Shown here one piece after another: positions 1 to 9,221 of a stretch of 64,000 nt of DNA. Position numbers and translations under genes: made by a program. Source of the stretch: Rhizoctonia solani (Eukaryota; Basidiomycota; Agaricomycetes; Cantharellales; Ceratobasidiaceae); contig NC_057385.1 in the NCBI RefSeq assembly GCF_016906535.1, positions 2,232,001 through 2,296,000 of the forward strand, read 5' to 3'. A model generated the notes under the pieces. That model was not told the origin of the DNA. It was given only the letters and a program-made list of their open reading frames with translations, and did not search any database. Every line of letters begins with the position of its first letter. Within the stretch, counting starts at the first letter, position 1.

Positions 1-444
1 TGAGGTCGGCCCGAGCAGGGGTCAATACCTAAATTCTGGTGAGTACTGAATAGGATCGCCATTTCATTTATAAACTTACCTGGATCCATACATCGTCGGG
101 AATAAGCCCACCCTCGATCAAATTACGAGTAAACTGGAAGTCGGTTTCGCTGGCAGCAGGGTACGAAATCTCGATCTCTTTCAATCCACACTTGACAATC
201 TGCTGGAAGAAGCGAGTTTTTTGGGCAATAGACATCGGGTTTGCGAGGGCCTGATTTCCATCACGCAAGTCTGTAGATAGCCAAATAGGAGGCTTAGTGA
301 TAGTCTTGCTCGGCCATGTACGATCGTGGAGGTCGAGTGGGGTGTATGGCCTATATTTGACCGCGGGGTTCTTGCTGCCGACCAGTATGATACATTAGCA
401 GACATCAAATGTACACTTAACCCATGTACCCACAGCATAGGCAT
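1..444 (-). CDS. LEU4: 2-isopropylmalate synthase, 5' part (runs off window)
   Basis: First committed step of leucine biosynthesis: condenses acetyl-CoA with 2-ketoisovalerate to give 2-isopropylmalate. The N-terminus starts [14 protein letters not shown], then shows [16 protein letters not shown], the start of the catalytic TIM barrel with the metal-binding RDGNQ motif, then [15 protein letters not shown] and VLTPARADL at the window edge. Exons on the minus strand are 444-434 (only 11 nt), 374-80 and 28 to beyond position 1. The first two exons total 306 nt, so the frame holds across both junctions. Intron 1 (433-375) has donor GTGGGT, branch TGCTAAT and acceptor GGCAG; intron 2 is 79-29. 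No long mitochondrial leader is visible before MPML. The tiny first exon is easily missed. The identification is strong; only about the first 110 residues are in view. Confidence 0.93.
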
Positions 445-707
445 CGTATTCAGTTAAATTTTGGTCGTCCAAGGTTATTCCCTCTCAGTGGTTTTGTCGT
501 GGTATAGAGCAAGAAACTAGCCGAGTCATGTCGATCCAACTCAAATAAAAATCTTGAGATGATGAAGAGCGAGTCAAATCAGGCAAGCGCTAATCGCCGA
601 TTAGTGCCGAGAGTAGCGTCAACTGACTAATCACAGCATACAAATTATGGAATGGGGGTCTCAAATGAACTTTTAGACGGATAAAATTGAGAGAATACAC
701 CGAAATT

Positions 708-1489
708 TCAAGCTTGAGATGTATTGATTTCTGCATCCTTGGCCCCCTCGGCGCGGGCCAGTTCAATACTCTTCTCCCATCTACAGAGCATTCAGTTTCA
801 ATGACCATTCATACTCATGCCAAATATTAAAATGACCCACTCTTTCTGCAATCTCAGCTTTCCAGGCCGCGAATTCTGCTTCCGAGTATTAGATGGTCCC
901 ATCGACCAGCTCCATAGGGATCAGTTCTTGTTTCCCCCCTTTTCTTCTTGGGTTCGAGTGTATCGAATAGCTGATTTGGAGAATACCAGTCGTGCGAGTC
1001 TGGAATGGGCTCATCCTCTAACTTCGGTTCAGAGCTTTCTGCTTGGGGACCGGTAAGACGCCATTTCCAAATATCAAGGCCTCCGGATTCTTGTGCCGCT
1101 TTAGATCTAGTTATCCGCTTCTTTGACGGGGTAAGGCCTGGTGTGGCTTCAACAACCGAATGGAATTTTTCGACCTCGCCAGTCGAAATAAGGTCAGGAA
1201 GGACTTTATCCTTGAGATACCTATTAACGGCCTGTCAATCTACTCGAACAAGTAAGAGTAAAATTAACACTCACGAGCGTGAACGGAAAGGATGGGTAGG
1301 GTTAGGTGGTTGAGGAGGCACAGGCTTTGGTACTCCACGTCGTCCTATATATTCCTTAGGTGGTGGAGGGGGTGGGAATGGGGTGGCAGGATACTCGGAC
1401 AATCCTCGAATATACAGTTCTTGTACTCGCAGTGCGTTTTTATTTGCGAGTAGCTTCCGGACAATATTTCGAGCATGAGGACTCGACAT
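708..1489 (-). CDS. Unassigned conserved-looking protein, possible very short introns
   Basis: I do not recognise this family. Exon 1 (from ATG at 1489) encodes MSSPHARNIVRKLLANKNAL followed by a proline-rich patch (PPPPPPKEYIGRRG, PKPVPPQPPNPTHPF). After an intron near 1278-1223 the frame continues as YLKDKVLPDLISTGEVEKFH and, farther on, LDIWKWRL. The 3' part reads in natural protein sequence (EFAAWKAEIAER, then WHEWEKSIELARAEGAKDAE, then NTSQA and stop at 708-710) only if two very short GT-AG segments of 31 and 34 nt are removed; otherwise stops intervene. A basic N-terminus without an acidic run could suit a small mitochondrial or ribosomal-type protein, but this is a guess. It is divergent from CCT4, with 163 bp between start codons. 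Confidence 0.55.
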
Positions 1490-1652
1490 AATGAACTAGA
1501 TCAGATGCAATAAAACCTAAATCGTCGCCGTCATTAAGCGCCAAGTTGTCTCCCACTTGTCCATCAATCGAAACCGGCCCTGAAGCACCGCGCCCGAGAC
1601 GCGTCTCAAATATTAATCCTGGATACGTTCCATCATCCACACTACCTCTAAC

Positions 1653-3756
1653 ATGGCATCTGAAGCTGCTGCACCCGCACCAACTGCTGCCCCGGCTGCT
1701 GGTAAATCCGGCGAAAAGTCTTTCAATGATAAGGTAATTTTTTGAGTTGTGGATAAAATTAGTGGTTAAAGTGTTATGTGGTCCCAGGGCAAGCCTATGG
1801 AGGTCAGGCTGTCCAACATGACAGCCGCCAAAGGTGGGTCGCGGTGTGAATATTTTATGTGAGATGTATACTTACTCATGTGTAGCGATTGGCGATGTTG
1901 TGAGGACTTCGTTGGGCCCAAAGGGTATGGACAAGATGGTGAGTATCAATTATGGACCATATGTATTCACTAACTAAGGCACAACGCGAAGATACAAACA
2001 TCTCAAGGGGAAGTCATCATCACCAACGACGGTGCAACGATTCTTAAGCACATCGCAGTCTTGCATCCTGCCGCGAAGATGGTGAGCCACTTCAATCTTT
2101 CCAGATAGGTCCAATCTAATAAGTTACTATAGTTGGTAGAACTTTCAGCGGCTCAGGATATCGAGGCCGGAGATGGTACGACTAGCGTTGTGGTTTTGGC
2201 AGGAAGCTTGCTTGGCGCAGCTGAAAAGCTGCTCTCCAAAGGTGCGTATTCAGTAGATTTTACCATTCGCAGAGTTATGAATTGCTCTACTACAGGCATA
2301 CATCCTACGGTCATTGCCGAGTCGTTCCTCCGCGCGTCAGCCAAAGCGGTCGAATATTTGACTGATATTTCTACCCCTGTTGACTTGAAAGACAAGGGAT
2401 CGCTGTTGCGCGCTGCAAGCACGTCCCTAAACTCCAAGGTGAGCCTTATTCCACTAAAATGGCACGACTCAAACTGATCGACCTGTTTTAGATCGTGTCT
2501 CAATACTCCTCCATCCTTGCTCCCATCGCCGTCTCTGCTGTTACTCGTCTCATCACCCCTACCTCTGCGAACGTAGATTTGCGGGATATTCGTATCGTCA
2601 AGAAAGTCGGAGGAACGATTGAAGACACCGAACTTGTGGAGGGCGTAGTATTGAATCAAAATGTGATAACTACGGCTGGGGGACCGACTAGGATAGAAAA
2701 GGCCAAGATTGCGTTGATTCAGTTCCAGCTGAGCGCACCTAAGCCCGACGTAAGTTCCTTAAATCTTACTCGGTTACGGCACTAACCAGTTACTAGATGG
2801 ACAATACCGTCGTGGTCAATGACTACCGTCAAATGGACAAGATCCTTAAGGAGGAACGCCAGTATCTTCTCAATATGTGCAAAAAGATCAAAAAGACGGG
2901 CTGCAATGTGATCCTTATCCAAAAATCCATCCTCCGCGACGCGACAAACGAAATGTCACTCCACTTTTTGTCCAAACTCAAGATTCTGGTCGTCAAAGAA
3001 ATCGAACGAGACGAGATTGAGTTTTTGGCCAAGAGCACGGGGTGCAAGCCCATCGCGGATATCGAGGCGTTTACGGAAGACAAGCTCGGGTACGCGGACT
3101 TAGTGGACGAAGTCGAGAAATCCGGCGCGAGGATCGTGACGATCTCAGGTGTCAAAAACCAGGGCCGAACGGTCTCGGTGCTATGCATGGGTGCCAACTC
3201 GTTGGTCCTTGAAGAGTCGGAGAGGAGTCTTCATGATGCGTTGTGTGTAGTTCGGTGCCTGGTCAAGAAGCGGTCAGTTTATTTGGTTTTGTTACCCGGC
3301 CGAGTCTGACGCTTTCTTTGGGGGATAAGAGCTCTGATCGCAGGCGGCGGCGCTCCCGAGATTCATGTCTCCCGGCTGCTGTCGCAATATGCACAAACAC
3401 TCAAGGGAATGGAATCTTATTGTTTCCAGGCGTATGCCGACGCACTCGAGGTTATTCCGACCACCTTGGCAGAGAATGCCGGATTGAACCCGATTGCGAT
3501 CGTTACTGAATTACGCAACCGTCATGCGCTTGGGGAGAAGAATGCAGGTATCAACGTCCGCAAGGTGTGTCCTGTCATCTACATATCATCTCGGCTGTCA
3601 TGGAATTATTGATCGCCCATGCTACAGGGACTTATTTCGAACATTTTGGAAGAGGATGTGGTTCAACCATTGTTGGTGTCCACGAGTGCGGTAGAACTTG
3701 CAACCGAAACTGTTGCATTATTGCTCAAGGTGGACGATTACCACCTTACACGATGA
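1653..3756 (+). CDS. CCT4: T-complex protein 1 subunit delta (CCT4)
   Basis: Subunit of the cytosolic TRiC/CCT chaperonin, which folds actin, tubulin and WD40 proteins using ATP. Ten exons join in frame: 1653-1733, 1788-1833, 1886-1938, 1992-2081, 2133-2241, 2296-2438, 2492-2749, 2797-3272, 3330-3564, 3628-3756. Group II chaperonin motifs are visible: [22 protein letters not shown], the nucleotide-binding [12 protein letters not shown], and [14 protein letters not shown] near the C-terminus. The delta class is favoured by [16 protein letters not shown] and by GISN-like [15 protein letters not shown]. Length, about 535 residues, is normal for the family. Introns are 50-65 nt with ordinary GT-AG ends and set the expected intron style for this genome. 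No disruption was seen. Confidence 0.97.
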
Positions 3757-4665
3757 TTGGATACCGGATTGATGAGACAGGAGAGTGCATACGGCATGAC
3801 GTTGGGACATAATGCAAATGTATTCAAAATCTAGTATAGTAATGCGGCTATTCAGGCGATTATACACGTGCAATCTTCGAGGTGAATGCGTGCTCGCGAG
3901 ACGTATAAATGCCGTATCCGTTCCGGAGTTTGGTCTTTAGATGGGAGGTGCCGATGGGTTTATTGACCGGCCGAGATATCTTTCGTAGACCTCGTGCAGG
4001 ACGTGTTGTCTGGAACACGTTCAAGGAATCTACGATCCTCCTTTTGTGAAGGGGAAAATCATAGCACCTGAAGGAGATTGACCCTGATATGAATCGTCGA
4101 GACGAGCATCCCCAACACGCTTGTGTACCGAGGCGTGTTGAACTGGGGGGATTCTCGAAATGAATGTTTGAGAGGGCTTTGGGGCACACATCGATTGGTG
4201 CTGCTAAAGCCAGCGTCCGCTGTGATCGAAGGGTCGTATGGCGGGTGGCTCCGGCAATCGGTGGGAGTGGAGGCGGAGCGGCCGTTGATCGAGATAGTGC
4301 TCCACCGGAATGTAGACACAACCAATCGCAAGAGAGCATGGCGGGACGGGACCACGGTAGTTAAGGGGACAGGAGACATCCAAGAAGCACATGGTCCGTC
4401 TGAAACGAGCATAATGCGTGAGAGCGGAGAGAGCAAGTGGTAACAGCGAGATGAAAACTCGGTCCATTGTCTAAATGCAGATGATTTACAAGGAATTTAA
4501 GAAAGCGATGGCGGTGTGGACTGTCCGCGATTTAAGGTGAGGCATAACGAGCCAAGAACTCAAAAGGTGGAGGATTGTAGGTGCATTTGGGATTAGCACG
4601 TGATCAGACACTAGTCTGGCAACTTACCCCCACCCCACTGAACGAGTACTAGGCTACGACTGGAT
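3757..4665. other. Intergenic region, no supported gene
   Basis: Roughly 0.9 kb between CCT4 and GID4. Open frames of up to about 160 codons exist on the minus strand between 3860 and 4467 and about 106 codons on the plus strand, but several frames are open at once, none gives a recognisable domain, and splice joining did not improve them. Contains a CACGTGA box at 4597, just upstream of GID4. Confidence 0.5.
4597..4603 (+). promoter_or_regulatory. CACGTGA box upstream of GID4
   Basis: E-box/CPF1-like core 69 bp upstream of the ATG at 4666. Similar boxes lie 35-140 bp upstream of ALG13, Ran, SF3A1, CK1 and SRR1 in this window. Cbf1/bHLH-type factors bind CACGTG in fungi; use here is inferred from position only. 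Confidence 0.4.
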
Positions 4666-6595
4666 ATGCCGAGCGAACAAGTAGTAACGACTTTGCCGCT
4701 GGCCGAAACGCATATTACGGCCACGCCGCAGATCAAGCTGTGCGGGACATGTCATAGTCCGCTCACAGACACGCCCGAGCTCGTGTTTGTCGGTCCCGCC
4801 AGCCCCGGCGACGTTTTCAACCCCAGCCCTTTTTGCGGTGTCTGTGCTGAGCGCGCCCGCTCATTTGACGTGTTTGCAAATCCCCTCGGTCCTCGTCTGC
4901 GCCGACAGTCCACACTTGCCCCCATGGTCGAGGAGCCGACCGAGTATACCGAGAGCCAGCACCCGCCAGCGACGACGACGACGACGATGGCAACGACAAC
5001 AACAGCAACACTACCAGCGCACGATCCGCATGTACAGTCTCCCCAACGCATGGACCTCTCGCCGCTCACGATTGGGTCGGGCCCGTGCGCATTTGATTCG
5101 CATCCCCATTCCCACTCGGTCCCATCTCATCACACGCTGCACTCGGCTCGCTCTCTCTCTCGCCCGACTCACCGCCTCCCAGTGACCGCGAACACCCTAG
5201 GGACTCGGCGCTTCGCTCTCGTTCCGCTGCCCTTTCTGAACCGGATCCGTACGCCGACGTAACCCGGCTCAGATTAAACAACACCCGCCAGGACTGCCTC
5301 TACCCTGGTGCCTCCTTCGTGGGCATCCAGAAATCCGGCCGAAACTCGTACAACGTCTCGGTCACAATCGTGGTTGGTTCTTCCCCATTTGGCCGTTCCT
5401 CGCTTCCTCACTGATGTGCCCCTTGCGCTATTTCCTCCTCCTAGAATGTCGACTTTCCGGGCTCAACGCTTTGCGGGTACCTCACCATCGAGAACCTCAC
5501 CGATGACCACCCGCAGCTTACCACCTACTTTGATGCAGAGATCATCGGTTGGTGACATCATGTATCATCCCCCCTCTCTCCCTAGCTGATTTCGCATACA
5601 GGCCCTAAGTATGGCTTTCTCACACAGAGCTATGGCGCCTCTGAGATGGACGATATGACCCATTGGGGCCGCTTCGACTCGTTTAGAGGTGCGCTGTCTC
5701 GACCCAGTTGTTTGAATCGAATGATGACCCTTTACACAGCCATCAAATCCGAAATGCGTCGCCCCGGACTTACTATCCGCCAAAAGTCTCTCTCTGAACG
5801 CGGATTCGTATTTATGCGCTGGAAAGAGAGGTTTTTGGTCCCAGAACACCAAGTCCGTGGAATTCGTGGGGCGAGCTATGACGGTAAGTCGCCAGGTTCT
5901 GAACACGTGGTCCTATGCCTCGTTCTTTGCCTTCATTTTGGGTATTTTCTATTACTCTCATTACCGCGTGGAATATTCATGGGTACTTATTCAATACTTG
6001 ATTTAGGCTTTTATTATGTCTGCGTTCAATTGAATTCGCCCGCCGAGTCTCCGTCTGCGACGCACAGTCATCCATTCCGCGAACCGACATCACCTGTCCA
6101 GAGTTACCATCCTCTCCCCCACCTCCCACATAGTCAACCCCATCACACACATTCCCATGTACCTCCAACGCGCACGCGAACCATGTCATCCGCGTCTGCC
6201 AATTCGGCACGATCGCCCGGTCCCATGTTGCCCGAAGTTCTCCAATCGGCCGAAGAGTTCCCGCCCCTGTCGCCGACCAGTTCACGCCGCACGTCCCAAT
6301 CCCAGCCTCCACAACCTCAAATCCACACTCAAAATCTCAATCACCGAGCGACGTCTCCTACGAGCCCACGTATTACTCGCTCCCGAGAGAGTTTTAGTGG
6401 GCATGGAGGGGGGCGTGGACCGAGAACTTCGACGGCCACGATGACTGGATTCTATTTCCATCAGAATTCAGAACCGTAAGTTTCGAGCCTGTTGTTTAGT
6501 GATCAGTGATTGAGTTAAGACGTTTTACTAGGTACCAACAACTTACGTTACACCACGTACCCGAAAGGACGACCTCGGTATTTGAGTTCTGCTAA
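4666..6595 (+). CDS. GID4: GID complex substrate receptor Gid4/Vid24
   Basis: Substrate receptor of the GID/CTLH ubiquitin ligase. Gid4 binds Pro/N-degrons of gluconeogenic enzymes so they are degraded when glucose returns. The conserved beta-barrel is clear: LYPGASFVGIQKSGRNSYNV, CGYLTIENLTDDHPQLTTYF, FDAEIIGPKYGFLT, MTHWGRFDSF, GFVFMRWKERFLVPEHQVRG, GFYYVCVQLNS, MTGFYFHQNSEPYQQLTL, ending VPERTTSVFEFC. Exon 1 (4666-5084) carries a CGTC...CGVC cysteine pair and a low-complexity Thr/His/Ser region; an intron at 5085-5182 (GTGCGC...CCCAG) keeps the frame, since exons 1 and 2 (5183-5372) total 203 codons. Exon 3 starts at 5445. Between the last core strands, near 6040-6440, is an insert of about 130 Ser/Pro/His-rich residues that compact family members lack. 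The short exon carrying YQQLTL ends at 6595. Confidence 0.93.
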
Positions 6596-7655
6596 CCCAG
6601 TCCAAGTCGGAACAGGTCTTTGCCCCCCTCCAAGTTCAATATTGGTTACCTCATCTTGCTCTCAACACCCATCACTAACACACTAAACAACCCCTGACCC
6701 TTGCTTTACCCTGACTTTTTTCTTTCTCTGTTGTACTTTTACATCACGCGCGCAAATCTCCCATCTCAGCCTCTGTCATTTTGTCACAAAATCTTGTTTG
6801 TCTGCCTGCGGATCGGTCACCCCTGTTTGTTTTGCTAATCGGTTTCTGTGTTGTACGGTTTGTTAGTGAATATGTACCTGCGTTTATTATTATTCTCGTC
6901 CGAGTGAGATTTGCGGCTTGCCCCTTAACATCGAAGGACTGATCGCGTAGATCGTAGATCACCCAGGGCGTTTTTTGCCATTTGATCGGCCTCATCCGTT
7001 CCGGACCCGATCTCTCTGGGTCTTCAACTCGAAGCACTTCCTTCTAGTCCTATCACAAAACTTGATATAAGCTGTGGTTCTACTCAATCCACATATGGGT
7101 GGCAAGGTGGTTAGGGTTTGGAGGTGAAAAGAGGTGGCCGTAAGAAGGCAAGCCGCCGGATTAAAGGGTAATGAATGCCGACCGATCGCAGTATGCCCTC
7201 AGAGGGCATATGAGCCCGTTTTAAATAGCCCCAAGGTTCAGCAGCCCAGGCGGGTGCTGTCTTTCCTCAAGAGTCAAACTTCTCACAGAATGCCACATGT
7301 ACAAATATATCCAAGGTTTTTACCTTATCGCCCATCGCTCCACAGCTCCACGGCCCCACATCTACCCCTGGCTAGGGGGGGAGGGAGTGGTTGCCAGGAC
7401 TTTTTATTCATTTTGAGCGGGCAGGAGTTTGGAACTATCTTTCCATATATGGCATAATGAATTGTTTATGTGACGTCGGTCCGATGTTGATAGCTAGGCC
7501 CCTAGGTGTCACTAGAAACCAGCTCCTGCAAACCTTTGCCCACATCCACTCTTTCCCTCTCCCTCTACTCTCGCCTTCCTATACCGTAGAGCCACCCGAA
7601 AGAAGAATTGTTTATTCGCGGCGACTCGGCTCGGTTCAATTAAGCGCCCGGTAAG
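6596..7655. other. Intergenic region upstream of tyrosine phosphatase
   Basis: About 1.06 kb holding the GID4 3' flank and the phosphatase 5' flank. Pyrimidine-rich tracts (around 6700-6740 and 7545-7580) resemble fungal promoter CT-boxes. A G-rich run lies near 7375-7390. No coding frame with family features was found. Confidence 0.5.
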
Positions 7656-9009
7656 ATGGGTCAATCTGGATCTCGACTATCTTTTTCTCGCCGGGACCCA
7701 AGCGCTCGCTCTCGTTCTCGCTCTCGCACACCCACGACCCCCAAACTCAAACGCAGTACCGATTCCAAAAATAGCAATCCCCCCAGCCCACACCAAACAA
7801 CCACCATGTCTTCTCCCTCGTCTTCCAAGTCCAGGTCGAACAGGGTCCCAAAGTATCTTTTGGACGCTTTGCGTGACCCAGATTTGCTCATGGAAAACTG
7901 GTCGGTTTTGGCCGACTTGGACTATTACCGACAGCAAGCTATGCGCGAATCGTTGGTGCGCACGCATTACGCCAAGCCACCCGAGATCGCACGGTACTCG
8001 ATCTCTCAAGCCGGAGAAAACAGGAACCGAAATCGATATCAGAATGTTGCGCCGTATGACTTGAACGCTGTTCGTGTGGGTGAAGAAACGTTTGGTCCTG
8101 GGCGAGGGATGTATTTGAATGCAAGTTGGGTAAGGGAGCGGGCCGGTGGCGCATTGTGGATTGCTTCCCAGGTATGCTCAGTATGGTTTTATTGTTGTGG
8201 CTCATCTAACCAACGACGATAATCATAGGCTCCGCTCCCAAACACTCATTACGAATTCCTGGCATTGTGTACGGATATTACTCCCAAAGAGAAGCGAGTG
8301 CGAACGATTGTGCAGCTCACACCCTGGGTAGAAAAGAATTCCAGGCTGCGCATCCATATTTCCCCGATGGCCTAGGCGAAAGTATCGTTGTTAGCCGAGT
8401 CTCTCAGCACCCAGACGAACCCTTGGCCCCAAATCTCGCCTACGAGTAACGGTTGCGCGGAAACGATTTGTTGCCGAAGCGGATTGCTTTATACGCAGCT
8501 TGGAGATTACGTATGAAGATTGGACTGAAGGACCGAGCCCCGTATTCGAGGTGCGCCATTTGGCATACGATAGTTGGGCGGATCACGGGGTTCCCAACTC
8601 GCCAAGTACAGCATACCAACTCGCCTTGCTTGCCGATCGATGCAACCGCATGCCTCACACACCCGAACCGGGTGAAGAGACCGACCCCGCTCCCCCACCT
8701 ATACTTGTGCATTGCAGCGCCGGTGTAGGACGCACCGGAACATTTATCGCCGTGTCTTCGTTGCTGCGGTCGTTTGGACTTTTACCTCCCGCTGCTCGGC
8801 CACCTTGGGATACTTACGTCCCTGAACCCAGTGCGGCTACAGCTGCGGATAGCTTGCCCGATGATGATCAGGTTGTGCAGGAAGTTGATGCGTTGAGAGA
8901 ACAGCGGACTTTGATGGTACAGATGCCAGAACAGATGGAGTTCATATACGGTGTCTTGACAGCAGCGCTGTCCGGTAAGTTCGAGGGACAGCCAACTGGG
9001 GCGGCATGA
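7656..9009 (+). CDS. Protein tyrosine phosphatase with two apparent frameshifts
   Basis: Classical cysteine-dependent tyrosine phosphatase. The N-terminus MGQSGSRLS fits an N-myristoylation pattern (Gly2, Ser6) and is followed by an Arg/Ser-rich tail. The catalytic domain shows NRNRYQNVAPYD and YLNASWV, the P-loop ILVHCSAGVGRTG (8701-8739, nucleophile Cys at 8713-8715) and the Q-loop QMPEQMEFIYGVL. The loop that normally reads WPD is WAD here (TGG GCG GAT, 8575-8583, in SWADHGVP). One intron lies between WIASQ and APLPNTHYEF. The frame shifts twice in the sequence as given: between TIVQLTPWVE and AHPYFPDGL (about 8322-8345), and between PNLAYE and RVTVARKRFVAEAD (about 8437-8456). No normal-sized GT-AG intron repairs either without losing conserved residues. 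These look like single-base deletions, whether real or sequencing error. Confidence 0.85.
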
Positions 9010-9221
9010 CTTCCTTTTTTTTTTACATCATTTCTGGTTTTGCTCTCTTGGATTGCTTTCTTGAAACATTTGTAACACGGTCATTTATATATATTGTGTA
9101 TTGCAATAATAGTACAGATGGATCATCTATAGTAGATGTGAAGGATAAATATTGATATAGTACAGACATAAGATGAACCCAATATACCAAGGAATGTGGA
9201 ATGATGTAATAAACACAAATT

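Noticed and set aside
941..960. tRNA B-box-like GGTTCGAGT
   Set aside because: No matching A-box or foldable cloverleaf around it, and it lies within coding sequence of the unassigned gene.
3860..4467. Overlapping minus-strand ORFs of 87, 125 and 159 codons
   Set aside because: Three frames are open together, composition is unlike neighbouring coding exons, no domain or splice logic emerges, so this looks like chance openness.
4752..5069. Long ORFs antisense to GID4 exon 1
   Set aside because: They are shadows of a (GAC)n/(ACA)n-rich coding exon; the sense frame carries the family features.
5041..5190. Frameshift in GID4 exon 1
   Set aside because: A 98-nt GT-AG intron (5085-5182) restores the frame exactly, so no error needs to be assumed.
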